Shown here: one piece after another, positions 27,163 through 36,078 of the stretch
Layout: every line of letters starts with the position of its first letter
Position numbering within the stretch: the stretch's first letter is position 1
Notes under the pieces: generated by a model
The model's database searches: none
The model's input: only the letters and a program-made list of their open reading frames with translations
Told to the model about the DNA's origin: nothing
Assembly: GCA_017853885.1 (NCBI GenBank)
Contig: JAFMIR010000015.1
Location: 20,176 to 84,175, forward strand
Length of the DNA stretch: 64,000 nt
DNA from: Prosthecobacter sp.
Lineage (GTDB): Bacteria; Verrucomicrobiota; Verrucomicrobiia; Verrucomicrobiales; Verrucomicrobiaceae
Reading direction: 5' to 3'
Made by a program: the position numbers and the translations under genes

Positions 27163-27681
27163 ATGAAAACCCTCCTCGCTCTATTTGCCATGACTCTCGT
27201 CTCTCTCGCCGCTGATTCCGCACACGACATCACGCTCAAAGACATTGACGGCAAGGATCTGGCCTTGAAGACCTTTGCTGGCAAAGCCGTGCTGGTGGTA
27301 AATGTAGCCTCGCAGTGCGGTTACACTCCGCAGTATACCGGATTGCAGGAGCTGCATGAGAAGATGGCGGCGAAGGGGCTCGTAGTGCTCGGCGTGCCCT
27401 GCAATGATTTCGGCGGCCAGGAGCCGGATGATGAGAAGGCCATCAAGGTCTTCTGCACCGAGAACTACAAGGTCAGCTTTCCGATGACTTCGAAGGTGAG
27501 CATCAAAGGAGATGGCAAACATCCGCTGTTTACCCTACTCACGCAAAACGGCGGTGATGTTGGCTGGAACTTCGAAAAATTTCTCATCGGTAAAAACGGC
27601 AAAGTTCTCAAACGCTTCGGGTCTGATGTGGAGCCTGCATCACCCCAGCTGCTTCAGGCAATCGAAGAGGCGCTGAAGTAG
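27163..27681 (+). CDS. Glutathione peroxidase-family thiol peroxidase (exported)
   Basis: 172 residues with an N-terminal signal-like segment (MKTLLALFAMTLVSLAA). The peroxidatic Cys52 lies in NVASQCGYTPQYTGLQ, the next motif PCNDFGGQEP contains the catalytic Gln, and Trp/Asn of VGWNFEKFLIG complete the tetrad. Cys replaces the selenocysteine of animal enzymes. Such bacterial enzymes usually take electrons from thioredoxin. The ATG at 27163 follows the upstream stop by 13 bp. Confidence 0.92.
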   Translation: MKTLLALFAMTLVSLAADSAHDITLKDIDGKDLALKTFAGKAVLVVNVASQCGYTPQYTGLQELHEKMAAKGLVVLGVPCNDFGGQEPDDEKAIKVFCTENYKVSFPMTSKVSIKGDGKHPLFTLLTQNGGDVGWNFEKFLIGKNGKVLKRFGSDVEPASPQLLQAIEEALK

Positions 27682-27693
27682 TCGTATCCTTGC

Positions 27694-28467
27694 TCAAGGA
27701 AGCTCAAATAAAAACGGGAGCCCTTGCTGCTTCAGCATCTGACGCTCCTTGGCCATATATTGTTCTGCAAGCTTCGTGAATTGGCCGTTTTGGCGCATGC
27801 GAGCGAGCGTTTCGTTGACGATTGTTTTTTGGGTATCATCACCTTGCCGCAATCCGATTGCCCAAGATTCCTCTCGCAGAGGAGTTAGCAAGGCGCGGGT
27901 CTTGTCCGGATGCTTGGCCTGGAAATTCATGATCGAAAGCTGGTCATATATCCATGCGTCCACATTGCCATTGACGACCTCCATCACGCACGCGGTATCG
28001 AGATCAAGGGCCTTGATTTCGGCTTTGGGTAAGTTTTGGCGTGCCCAGCTCTCACCTGTGGTGCCAAGGCGCACAACGAGCTTCCGGCCAGGCGTTTGTA
28101 AATCGGCTGCTGATTGCACTGGAGCTTCTTTTGCTGCCAAAATGGCGAGCCCGGTCTTCACGTATGGATCGGAAAAGTCGATCGACTTGCGCCTCTCCTC
28201 ACTAGCTGTCATGGAGGAGATGACGAGGTCGATTGAGCCCGTGCGCAGCGCGGTGATGAGGCCATCAAAGTTGATATTTCGAAATTCAACCGGCTTTCCT
28301 GTTGTCTGACCAATCTCTTTTCCGATCGCGACACTGACGCCGCTCAACTGCCCTTTTTCATCGACGAACTCAAATGGTGGATAAGTGGCATCCATGCCAA
28401 TGACGATCGCATCCTGCTTCGAACAACAAGCGATCAGGAGCACGGTGAGGAGGAGAAAGAAGCGCAT
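27694..28467 (-). CDS. Amino-acid ABC transporter substrate-binding lipoprotein
   Basis: 257 residues. A lipoprotein-type signal (LLTVLLIACCSKQ) is followed by the SBP family 3 opening IVIGMDATYPPFEFVDEKG, then the characteristic DLVISSMTASEERRKSIDFSDPY. It binds polar amino acids or related ligands outside the inner membrane. No permease or ATPase gene lies next to it. Confidence 0.88.
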   Translation of the reverse strand: MRFFLLLTVLLIACCSKQDAIVIGMDATYPPFEFVDEKGQLSGVSVAIGKEIGQTTGKPVEFRNINFDGLITALRTGSIDLVISSMTASEERRKSIDFSDPYVKTGLAILAAKEAPVQSAADLQTPGRKLVVRLGTTGESWARQNLPKAEIKALDLDTACVMEVVNGNVDAWIYDQLSIMNFQAKHPDKTRALLTPLREESWAIGLRQGDDTQKTIVNETLARMRQNGQFTKLAEQYMAKERQMLKQQGLPFLFELP

Positions 28468-28512
28468 GGTGAAAGAGCAGAGTGGTGAAACCCAACCTCG
28501 CTAGGGTGCTGA

Positions 28513-29469
28513 TCAGGGATTGACGACGTTCACAGGCTTGCCCGCGAGGAAGGCTTTTACATTGGCGGCACACGCTTCGATGAGGCGCTTGCGTGCTTCG
28601 CGGCTAGCCCAAGCCACGTGCGGTGTGACGAGGCAGTTTTTGGCGCCGAGCAAAGGATTGCCCTCCTTGGGCGGCTCCATGCTCAAAACATCTACGCCCG
28701 CTCCAGCGATTTTTTCAGCCTCCAAAGCTGCCGCGAGAGCGTGATCGTCAATCAAAGGACCGCGCCCTGTGTTGATGAGCAGAGCAGATTTTTTCATGAG
28801 CCCAAGCGTGCGTTCGTTGACCAAGTGCTTGGTAGCATCCGTGAGCGGGCAATGCAAAGAGATGACATCGGCCTCGCGGAAGATGGTGTCCGCTTCCGCA
28901 GCCTCAATGCCAGCTGGGGGGGCACCGGACCAGTTTCGCTTGGAGGCGAGCACCTTCATGCCGAAGGCCTGACCGATGCGTGCCACCGCGGCACCGATCT
29001 CACCATAGCCGATGATGCCCAGCGTGCGTCCGGCCAGTTCGATGATCGGTTTGTCCCAATAGCAAAAGTCTGGGCAGTGCTGCCAGCCGCCCGCTGCGAC
29101 GCTTTGGGCTGAAGCACCCACATGGTTCGTGAGCTCCAAAATGAGTGCAAAGACATGCTGAGCCACGGCAGGCGTTCCGTAGCCCGGCACGTTGGTGACA
29201 ATCACACCACGTTCCTTAGCGGCGGCAATGTCCACCACATTGAAGCCGGTGGCAATGACACCGATGTATTTCAGATCGGGCAGACGCTCTATGATTTGCC
29301 TCGTCATGGGCGCTTTATTGGTAATGACCACGGACGCTCCTGCGCATCGGGTCACTGTTTCCGTTGGCGAGCTTCGCGGGTGGATTTCACAAGGGGCGAT
29401 TTCTTCAAAGGGGGCCCAACTGACATCGCCTGGATTGGCGGTGTGGGCATCAAGCATGACAATTTTCAT
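28513..29469 (-). CDS. D-2-hydroxyacid dehydrogenase (NAD-dependent)
   Basis: 318 residues. The Rossmann motif LGIIGYGEIGAAVARIG and the catalytic Arg, Glu and His of the family are visible (NTGRGPLID, EPPKEGNPLL, TPHVAW). The overall sequence is closest in style to glycerate/hydroxypyruvate reductases. It would interconvert a 2-keto acid and D-2-hydroxy acid in the cytoplasm; the substrate is uncertain. It is followed on the same strand, about 45 bp away, by the substrate-binding lipoprotein gene. Confidence 0.92.
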   Translation of the reverse strand: MKIVMLDAHTANPGDVSWAPFEEIAPCEIHPRSSPTETVTRCAGASVVITNKAPMTRQIIERLPDLKYIGVIATGFNVVDIAAAKERGVIVTNVPGYGTPAVAQHVFALILELTNHVGASAQSVAAGGWQHCPDFCYWDKPIIELAGRTLGIIGYGEIGAAVARIGQAFGMKVLASKRNWSGAPPAGIEAAEADTIFREADVISLHCPLTDATKHLVNERTLGLMKKSALLINTGRGPLIDDHALAAALEAEKIAGAGVDVLSMEPPKEGNPLLGAKNCLVTPHVAWASREARKRLIEACAANVKAFLAGKPVNVVNP

Positions 29470-29606
29470 CGGGAAAGGCTGTCAGACTCGCTGCAGTCTG
29501 GCATGTCGCAAAGGATTCTTCATGCCAGAGAGCAGTGTCAGCTGAAAAAAGAGCTTCCGTGGTTTCGCAAGCTGACGCTTAATGGAGCGTTAGCTTCCCA
29601 CGAGCC

Positions 29607-31271
29607 ATGTCCAAAAACCTCAGCGCCCTCTCTTTTCGTAAAGGCATCGAAAAAAACGTCTTCGAACGCATGGTCGAAGCCGCCGAAAAGCGCGGCACAG
29701 CCGAAACGCACGAACTCGTTCACCAGATGGGCCAAGATCATCTGTTCGGCGATGCCATCACGCTCGGTGCTGTCAGCTTCTACGACTTCCTGAAAAAAGA
29801 GAACGAAGGCAAACAAGTCTTCGTCTGCAACGGCAGTGCCTGCCTGTGTGCCGGAACGCAGGACAAACTGCATCACACGCTCGAAACGCACTTCAAGAAG
29901 GACGAGATTGGTCACATCTGCTGCCTCGGCCGCTGCCATGAGGGCGGTGCGTTACAGTTTGGAGGTCAAAACTACTCAGGACAGTCAGAGGCCGCTTTGG
30001 CCGAACTTTTTAAAACTGGCCGAGGTGATAGCGAAGATCGTTATGCTGTTGTTTCGCATTTGCAGCCGGCGATTCTGACTGCTGAGTTCAAAGGCATCGA
30101 GGATTATTATGCGCCCTTCAAAAAACTCATCACAGAAGGCAATCGCGATGCCCTAGCGACCGAATTGAAGGACAGTGGTCTGCGCGGGCGCGGTGGTGCC
30201 GGTTTCCCACTTGCCATCAAGTGGACAGGCTGCCGAGCGGCTGAAGGGAAAGTGAAATATGTCGTCTGTAACGCCGACGAGGGAGATCCGGGCGCCTACA
30301 TCGACAAATACCTTATGGAGAAGCAGCCGCACAGTGTGCTGCTCGGCATGATGGTAGCCGGTTGGTATGCGGGAGCTGAAACAGGGGTGCTCTACATCCG
30401 AGCCGAGTATCCCGATAGTGTCACCACCGTGAACCAAGCGATTGCCGACCTGCATGCGGCCGGTTTGCTCGGCCAGAACATCCTCGGCACCGGCTTCAAT
30501 TTCGCGCTGAAGACCATCAAAGGCGCCGGAGCTTATATTTGTGGTGAGGAGACCGCGCTGCTGGCCAGCATTGAGGGCTTGCGGCCCGAGGTGCGCACGC
30601 GTCCGCCATTCCCAGTGAACGAGGGGCTTTATCGCAAGCCCACTATCGTGAACAATGTCGAAACTTTCGCCAACCTTCGTGCCATTCTAGTGCTCGGCGG
30701 CAAGGGCTACGCGCAGATTGGCACGCCACAGTCCACGGGCCCCAAGCTTCTTTCGCTCGACAGTCATTTCGTGAAGCCTGGCATCTACGAAGTCGCCATG
30801 GGCACCCCCCTGCAAGCCGTCATCGAGCTCGCTGGTGGCTTCAAAACCCAAGTCAAGGCGATTCAAATAGGCGGACCGCTCGGTGGCATTGTGCCGATAA
30901 GCTGTGTGGGGCAGCTCACCGTCGATTTCGAGAGTTTCAAGAAAGCGGGCTTTCTCCTCGGCCACGCGGGTGTCGTCAGCATCCCAGAGTCGATGCCGAT
31001 GATCGAATACATCCAGCACCTCTTCCAATTCACCGCCGATGAAAGCTGCGGCAAGTGTTTTCCCTGCCGTCTCGGCAGCACCCGCGGCAAGGAGCTCATC
31101 GCTAAAGCTCGCGGTGACACCACCTTCAAGATCGACCGCGAACTCCTCACGGATCTCTTGGACACCATGGAACAGACTTCGCTTTGCGCATTAGGCGGCG
31201 GCGTTCCGTTGCCGATCAAGAATGCCATCCAGTATTTCGAGGCGGAACTGAAGCCCTATTTTCAGAGCTGA
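29607..31271 (+). CDS. NuoE-NuoF fusion flavoprotein (HoxF/FdsB-like diaphorase subunit)
   Basis: 554 residues. The N-terminal third (about 1-135) is thioredoxin-like [2Fe-2S] NuoE: CNGSACLCAGT and CCLGRCHEGG carry the four Cys ligands. The rest is NuoF: GRGGAGFPLAIKW (FMN/NAD), GAGAYICGEETALLASIEG, and ESCGKCFPCRLG plus a later Cys for the [4Fe-4S] cluster. Fused E-F subunits occur in NAD-reducing hydrogenases and soluble formate dehydrogenases. No hydrogenase, formate dehydrogenase or nuo partner lies in the window, so the electron donor or acceptor is unknown. Confidence 0.9.
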   Translation: MSKNLSALSFRKGIEKNVFERMVEAAEKRGTAETHELVHQMGQDHLFGDAITLGAVSFYDFLKKENEGKQVFVCNGSACLCAGTQDKLHHTLETHFKKDEIGHICCLGRCHEGGALQFGGQNYSGQSEAALAELFKTGRGDSEDRYAVVSHLQPAILTAEFKGIEDYYAPFKKLITEGNRDALATELKDSGLRGRGGAGFPLAIKWTGCRAAEGKVKYVVCNADEGDPGAYIDKYLMEKQPHSVLLGMMVAGWYAGAETGVLYIRAEYPDSVTTVNQAIADLHAAGLLGQNILGTGFNFALKTIKGAGAYICGEETALLASIEGLRPEVRTRPPFPVNEGLYRKPTIVNNVETFANLRAILVLGGKGYAQIGTPQSTGPKLLSLDSHFVKPGIYEVAMGTPLQAVIELAGGFKTQVKAIQIGGPLGGIVPISCVGQLTVDFESFKKAGFLLGHAGVVSIPESMPMIEYIQHLFQFTADESCGKCFPCRLGSTRGKELIAKARGDTTFKIDRELLTDLLDTMEQTSLCALGGGVPLPIKNAIQYFEAELKPYFQS

Positions 31272-31278
31272 TGTGCAT

Positions 31279-31746
31279 CTATTGCCTATAAATCAGCACC
31301 ACATGAGTGGCGGGGCTGGTTTGATAGAAGTCGTTGCCCAGCCCAAGCGTTTGAATTTGGGAGCGTTCGACTCCGAGTTCGATCAGGCGCTGGCGTAGCC
31401 CCAAGGTGCGGCGTTCACTGAGCGTCCGAGCATGATCCTCTGGCAGATCGGGTGGTGTGTAGCCAGCGATGAGGTAGCGATTGCTCTCATTCTTTTTCCA
31501 CTCTGTGGCTAACTTCACCAATTCACGATCATGCTCATCGCTGAGATGGATTTGACTGCCTGTAAACTCAAAGGCAGGCGAGGCGAGATGTAACGAGCTG
31601 TTCAGCGGGGAACGAAACCCTTCACGCGAACCCAGCGCATACACGATGGAGGCATCCTCACTGCAGCTTGAGGACATGTAGGGAAATGGCGAGCATCCGC
31701 AGACCAGTAAAATAATGGGGTGGAGATGGGTGAGGGATATTCTCAT
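31279..31746 (-). CDS. Pal-like / OmpA-domain lipoprotein
   Basis: 155 residues from the ATG giving MRISLTHLHP. The N-terminus is lipoprotein-like (ILLVCGCS). The C-terminal region has the OmpA-type pattern RYLIAGYTPPDLPE, LSERRTLGLRQRLIELGV and TLGLGND, though diverged. It sits 16 bp behind tolB, the usual place of pal, so a peptidoglycan-associated role in the Tol-Pal envelope system is likely. The usual peptidoglycan-binding Asp/Arg pair is only partly conserved. Confidence 0.7.
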   Translation of the reverse strand: MRISLTHLHPIILLVCGCSPFPYMSSSCSEDASIVYALGSREGFRSPLNSSLHLASPAFEFTGSQIHLSDEHDRELVKLATEWKKNESNRYLIAGYTPPDLPEDHARTLSERRTLGLRQRLIELGVERSQIQTLGLGNDFYQTSPATHVVLIYRQ

Positions 31747-31762
31747 CGGGTTCGGCGGCGAT

Positions 31763-33001
31763 TCAGCGCATCCACCGGGGTTCGGTGATGCGGCCAAAGT
31801 TTTTCAAAACCGAGCGGCGGGATCCGGTGGTGATTTCATGGACAAACAGCTCACCATGTTGGGTGTAGCAGAGGTAGCGCCCATTTGGGCTCCAACTGGG
31901 GTGCATCGCGCCTCCGCGCTGAATGATGCGAGAGGTGCCATTGGGATAAGTTTTGATCGCGACGATCCACTGATTGCCAATGCGCGCAGTGAAGGCCACT
32001 TGACGGCCGTCGGGTGACCACTCGGGATCCGTGGAGTGGCTGTAGCCAGTGCGCCATCGGGAAAAGTGTGCAGGTTGACCTTCCTTGTCAGGCATCTTGA
32101 CGATATACAGCGAGCTGCCTTGGCCATCGTCATTCGAAAAAGCGATATGCCTTCCATCGGGGTGCCATGAGGGGCTGCCCGGAGCTCCGAAGGAATCGCT
32201 GATGCATGCGGCGGTGTTGGCATTCAGATCGCTAACAAAAATCTCTGGGTTGCCAATGAAGCTCATGACGAGAGCCAGGCGTGAGCCATCTGGAGAAAAA
32301 GCTGGACCGGCGCTGCTGCCGGGCGTGTCACTGATCTCGCGTTCCCAGCCGGAGTGAATGTCCATCAGATGCACAGTCGGGAAACCGCTTCGGTAACTGG
32401 TAAAAGCAACCATGGAAGCATCGGGTGAGATCGTGGGAGCTACAGCTGCTAAGCGATCATGGGTGAGCTGTTGTACCTCTTTTCCATCCGAATTGCACAC
32501 ATACACTTGCTTGCGCCCCGATTTGTCGCTGACGAAAACCATTCGGCTGGTAGCGAGGCCAGGTTTGCCAGTGATGGTGTAAATGATGTCGTCTGTGAGA
32601 GCTTTGATGTTTTCATCGAGACCAGGTGCCGCATAGCTGCGCTCGAAAAGTTGCCTGCCTTTTTGATCAAGCAGACGGCCGCTGACACGTCCACCGATTG
32701 AGGAACCCTCCAATGTGAAGTCCACTGCCTCATCGTGCGTGGCGACAAAAAACTCACGTGAGTTCAATAGTTCCTCCTGCAGCACGGCGCGGGCGCTTGC
32801 TCCAGTGCCTCCGGAAAACACTGCAAGGCGGAGCCGAGGCATAGAAGTCTTGCTCGCTGCGCTTTCGCCTGAAGAGAGGTGTCGGATGAGGGGGATCTTT
32901 CGCCACCAAGCGATTTCCTTGACTGGTTCCGCGCCCCTTGAAACCGTCGCATAAGCGGCGGTAAAGCCAAGGAGGACGAAAAACATCGCGCGGCAGGTCA
33001 T
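31763..33001 (-). CDS. tolB: TolB-like periplasmic beta-propeller protein
   Basis: 412 residues with a signal peptide (about 1-23). An N-terminal alpha/beta domain reads the TolB way (LRLAVFSGGTGASARAVLQEEL), then a propeller shows repeated WD40-like/PD40 blades with SPDGSRLAL, HPDGRHIAF, SPDGRQVAF and SPNGRYLCY. The upstream D2-like region keeps ALTDDIIYTITGKPG, a conserved TolB stretch. It works with Pal at the outer membrane. tolQRA are not here, so this is a split tol locus. Confidence 0.88.
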   Translation of the reverse strand: MTCRAMFFVLLGFTAAYATVSRGAEPVKEIAWWRKIPLIRHLSSGESAASKTSMPRLRLAVFSGGTGASARAVLQEELLNSREFFVATHDEAVDFTLEGSSIGGRVSGRLLDQKGRQLFERSYAAPGLDENIKALTDDIIYTITGKPGLATSRMVFVSDKSGRKQVYVCNSDGKEVQQLTHDRLAAVAPTISPDASMVAFTSYRSGFPTVHLMDIHSGWEREISDTPGSSAGPAFSPDGSRLALVMSFIGNPEIFVSDLNANTAACISDSFGAPGSPSWHPDGRHIAFSNDDGQGSSLYIVKMPDKEGQPAHFSRWRTGYSHSTDPEWSPDGRQVAFTARIGNQWIVAIKTYPNGTSRIIQRGGAMHPSWSPNGRYLCYTQHGELFVHEITTGSRRSVLKNFGRITEPRWMR

Positions 33002-33382
33002 GATGGAATGAGAAAGGTCAGTCCGATATCCTAGCTGGCTTTCGAGAATTGCGAGGGCAGACTCGTCAGGATGATCAGACCTTTGCTAGGGTGTCTAAGA
33101 TTGGGGTGGCGCTTGATGGTCATCAGACTTGACGGATCGTTTTGTTTGAGCAGCGACGCATGTTGGTTCAAGGCTTGATGAAAGCCAATCGACGTTTACC
33201 CCAGACATTTTTGCAGTTGTTGAGCCTTGTGTTGAGAGGAGGTGTACGTTCGGCTGGGTCTAGCAAAACAAGCCGCTGCATGAGGTGTTCAAGCGTCAGA
33301 GTTATCTCTGAATGCCACTGACTTTTTGTTGCCAATGTGCTGTGTAACGCATTTAGACCGCATGAACATTGGCCTGCTGGAT
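33002..33382. other. Intergenic region, no gene seen
   Basis: Spacer between the ion channel relic side and tolB. No convincing gene, repeat or promoter was found. The right end runs into a short relic of an AAA+ ATPase gene. Confidence 0.4.
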
Positions 33383-33433
33383 GCCTCCATGTGAGGGGAA
33401 TCCTTCTCTCTTCATCTTTCCGATCCGGAGCGA
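33383..33433 (+). pseudogene. Short relic of AAA+ ATPase 3' region (copy 1, decayed)
   Basis: This 51-bp stretch aligns without gaps to the repeat at 34683-34733, about 42 of 51 bases matching by eye. It corresponds to the ASMRREFFALHLPNPER segment of an AAA+ lid domain, but here has a stop codon after the Met. It lies immediately downstream of the 3' end of the minus-strand ion channel gene. Confidence 0.6.
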
Positions 33434-33451
33434 ATGCAGTCGAATCACACC

Positions 33452-34549
33452 TCAATACTTGAGGGCAAAGACGAGTCCGTTTGTGATGAGCATGGCTCCG
33501 TAGGCGATGGGAAATACAATCTTGCAACGGTGATCCAGAGCGTCCGCGGCAGCGATCCGGTTTTCGCGATTCAATTCGCCCACGATGAGGTTCACGACAA
33601 TACTGGCGCACATGACGATGAAGCTGATGCTCACAAAAACGTTGACGGGTGTGAGGTAAGAAATGTGAGGCATGATATCGCCTAGCACCATCTGGTAAGC
33701 TACTGCCGTGAGCAGTCCGACGAATGAAACACTCATTCGGTCACCCACCGAGGAGCGATCCATCCAGAAAACCGACCAGGATAGAACAACAACCAGAAAA
33801 AGGGGCAAGACGACCAAGCGCACGATAAAAGCGGATTGACGCTTGACGTCCAACTCGAAAACAAATGCTGAAGTGGATTCGTTTTTGCGCGGTGAGGTTG
33901 GCAGAATTTTGTCTGACATGACCCGCATCCCGAGAACAGTCCACTGGGGAATGCGAACTTCTTCATCGCTGAGTGACGGCACATCGAGAGGGACCATCTT
34001 GAGCTCCGATTCGGAGTAGCCGGGAATGCCAAAATAAATCCGCAGTTTTTGTGTATCGAAGGGATACTGGCGAAGTTTGAGTTCGGATTTGGCGGTAGCG
34101 TTAACCGGTGTGACCAAGATAGCAGTTCCATCGGGAAGGACGCGAAGGAGAGGTTCACCTTTTTCAAAGGCACCGACGGAATTGAGCAGCGAAACCTCAG
34201 GATACCACGATGTCGCGAGTTCGTTGAATTGGAAGTTTCCTTGGTAAAACTTTTCTGACACACCCTCGGTGGCGGGGTCAAAGGCTTGCCTTTCGTCTTT
34301 CCACTGGACGGTGAGAATACCGCTAAACTCAAATGTTTCGGTGGTTTCCTCGATCTGCACGACGTCGAACAATTGAAAGCCGATGCGGATCTCAATAGGT
34401 CTTTGACTCGTCGGCGGTGAGAGCAGAACAGTTTGGTTCGGAGTCTGTTTCGCGTCGGAGCGGACGATAGCCAAGACGAGTGCGGTGATGATGATCAGAA
34501 AAGGGCGCACGGTTCGTGTTTTTTCGACTGTGTGACTGATGGATGGCAT
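33452..34549 (-). CDS. Pentameric ligand-gated ion channel (bacterial Cys-loop-receptor homologue)
   Basis: 365 residues. A signal segment at 12-30 is followed by a beta-rich extracellular domain with the family pattern TFEFSGILTVQWKDER, the Pro-containing loop RQYPFDTQKLRIYFG and ending near residue 235. Four TM helices follow: RLVVLPLFLVVVLSWSVFWM (TM1), a polar pore-lining helix with SVSFVGLLTAVAY (TM2), NVFVSISFIVMCASIVV (TM3) and a final helix at the C-terminus. As in other prokaryotic members the loop lacks the Cys pair and there is no large intracellular loop. Ligand unknown. Confidence 0.93.
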   Translation of the reverse strand: MPSISHTVEKTRTVRPFLIIITALVLAIVRSDAKQTPNQTVLLSPPTSQRPIEIRIGFQLFDVVQIEETTETFEFSGILTVQWKDERQAFDPATEGVSEKFYQGNFQFNELATSWYPEVSLLNSVGAFEKGEPLLRVLPDGTAILVTPVNATAKSELKLRQYPFDTQKLRIYFGIPGYSESELKMVPLDVPSLSDEEVRIPQWTVLGMRVMSDKILPTSPRKNESTSAFVFELDVKRQSAFIVRLVVLPLFLVVVLSWSVFWMDRSSVGDRMSVSFVGLLTAVAYQMVLGDIMPHISYLTPVNVFVSISFIVMCASIVVNLIVGELNRENRIAAADALDHRCKIVFPIAYGAMLITNGLVFALKY

Positions 34550-34651
34550 GGATTGGTCAGAGGGCAGTGGCCCGCTTTATGGACAGCCATGAACGTGTCA
34601 TTTTAATCCCATCCGACGGAAATTTGTCAATCAATCAAGCCGGGCTCCAGT

Positions 34652-34846
34652 GCCGCATCCCAAGACGCTTGCCATTTGCCTCCATGCGCCGGGAGTTCTT
34701 CGCCCTTCATCTTCCCAATCCGGAGCGATGGGAGGTCAGCCAAACGATGATCGAGGCGGAGATCAAGAAGGCTCGGAAGGCGAAGGCGGAGCACTCGAGG
34801 GAGAGGCGGAAGGAGAAGAGGGTGATTGGGTTTCAGCCGAGTTGAT
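34652..34846 (+). pseudogene. Relic of AAA+ ATPase 3' end (copy 2; left flanking repeat)
   Basis: In-frame remnant reading RRLPFASMRREFFALHLPNP, then an internal deletion, then MIEAEIKKARKAKAEHS and RVIGF near the stop at 34845. The first 76 bp (34652-34727) match 48301-48376 with only four differences. It sits just upstream of the sigma-factor gene. The parent protein belongs to the AAA+ class (lid helices after the second sensor). A 100-codon open frame spans it from 34543, but lacks all ATP-binding motifs, so I treat it as a relic. Confidence 0.7.
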
Positions 34847-34930
34847 CGGAGGAGACAGGCTTCGATTGGACTCAGCGTTCCTGGGTTGGCAGCCTGCATG
34901 TTCCGTGTATTGCTGGCTCGCCACTTCTTG

Positions 34931-35497
34931 ATGAGCATTCCTATCCAAGCCCTGCGTGACGGGGACGGCCCTGCTTGGTCGTCGGCCTATCCGTGGCTGT
35001 GGGAGTCTGGCATGGCCATAGCTCGGTTGCGGCTGGCCGGGGAGCGTTTTGAGCTGGACCGGGAGGACCTAGTGAGCACCGCGCTGCAACAGTTGATCCG
35101 TGGTCTGGTGGAAAAAAAGGAAGGCAGCTTCAATCAAATCGTCACCTGGGACGATTGTCTCGGCATGATGCGCCACATTGTTCGTTCCCGTGTTTTTGAT
35201 TTCCTGCGTTCCCGCCAGCGTTCGCGGGAGGATGCTATGGAAGAGCTGCCGGAGCCTGCGCCAGATTTTAAGGTGGAGGAACGCTTCCGCTTGGATGAAC
35301 TGCTGCCCGAGGTGGACCGTCTCCAGCCTGATCCGCCCGTGCCGCAGGTGTTTCGGGATCGCTTCATTGAAGGCTGGAGCACGGATGAGATCGCCGCTCG
35401 CCGGGGCATCAACCGCAACACCTTGCTTACCTATTTTGCGAAGGGCCTGCGCACCCTGCGCGAGCGTCTCACGCGTCTGGAAGGAGGCTTAGCATGA
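34931..35497 (+). CDS. ECF-like RNA polymerase sigma factor
   Basis: 188 residues from the ATG giving MSIPIQALRDGDG. A sigma region 2 type segment is present (REDLVSTALQQLIRGLVEKK ... MMRHIVRSRVFDFLRSRQR), then an acidic linker, then a region 4 helix-turn-helix (FIEGWSTDEIAARRGINRNT, LLTYFAKGLRTLRERL). It resembles the planctomycetal/verrucomicrobial ECF groups. It overlaps the next gene by ATGA, so is coupled to its probable anti-sigma factor. It likely drives the peptidase genes behind it. Confidence 0.8.
   Translation: MSIPIQALRDGDGPAWSSAYPWLWESGMAIARLRLAGERFELDREDLVSTALQQLIRGLVEKKEGSFNQIVTWDDCLGMMRHIVRSRVFDFLRSRQRSREDAMEELPEPAPDFKVEERFRLDELLPEVDRLQPDPPVPQVFRDRFIEGWSTDEIAARRGINRNTLLTYFAKGLRTLRERLTRLEGGLA
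35481..35487 (+). promoter_or_regulatory. Strong Shine-Dalgarno site of the anti-sigma-type gene
   Basis: AAGGAGG lies 6 bp before the ATG at 35494, inside the sigma factor's last codons. It is one of the few canonical sites in the window and supports this start and tight coupling of the pair. Confidence 0.75.
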
Positions 35498-36078
35498 AGG
35501 ACGAACACGACATTTTGCGCGAACATGCCGATCTGCTCCGCGCCTTGGAGGAGCGCCCGCTTTCAGGCACGCTTCAGGTGCCGGAGCGCGTGCTCTTTGA
35601 TTTGGAGGAGACACGGCAAAAGGCACTTCAGGCCTGCAAAAGACCGCCAAAGGCCTCATTTATCCATCGCCATTCGGGCTTCCTGCGTCTCGCCGCCGTG
35701 CTTGCGCTACTTGCCGCCTTCACCTGGTTGGTCCTGCCTCATGCGCCCGCCACAGCGCGAGTGGTTATCACCTCGCCGGGAGATGAAACTACAGAGACAA
35801 CACCTCACATTGCCTGGAACAGCAAGGACAAGCCAGGACAGAAATACGACGTGTGGATTTTGCCGGGAGGTGCAGACCATCTGACCGCTCCGGCTTTGTT
35901 TGTTGCGAAAAGCGTCACCTCGCCGCTGCGTTTTGAAGACATGCAGCACGTTCCTGGAGTCGGTTCAGTTGCCTTGCAGCCTGGGACGGATTATCAAGTG
36001 CTGGTCTGCTTGGCCGATGCCGGCCGCATGGCCGGCGTTCCGGTTCCATTCCGTGTCAAAGCTTTATTGCCACCATGA
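35494..36078 (+). CDS. Single-pass membrane protein, probable anti-sigma factor
   Basis: 194 residues. N-terminal cytoplasmic part of about 65 residues rich in Glu/Arg (ILREHADLLRALEERPLSG), one TM helix near 67-84 (LRLAAVLALLAAFTWLVLP), then a periplasmic beta-sandwich-like domain (RVVITSPGDETTETTPHIAW ... YDVWILPGG). The topology and ATGA overlap with the sigma factor are those of anti-sigma factors. It lacks the HX3CX2C zinc motif of the common class, so assignment is by context. It also overlaps the first caspase gene by ATGA. Confidence 0.65.
   Translation: MKDEHDILREHADLLRALEERPLSGTLQVPERVLFDLEETRQKALQACKRPPKASFIHRHSGFLRLAAVLALLAAFTWLVLPHAPATARVVITSPGDETTETTPHIAWNSKDKPGQKYDVWILPGGADHLTAPALFVAKSVTSPLRFEDMQHVPGVGSVALQPGTDYQVLVCLADAGRMAGVPVPFRVKALLPP

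Noticed and set aside
27163..27681. Selenocysteine glutathione peroxidase
   Set aside because: The active-site codon is an ordinary Cys codon (TGC), with no in-frame TGA.
34543..34845. 100-codon frame as a real small gene
   Set aside because: Its second half aligns to the C-terminus of an AAA+ ATPase with an internal deletion, so it is better explained as a relic.
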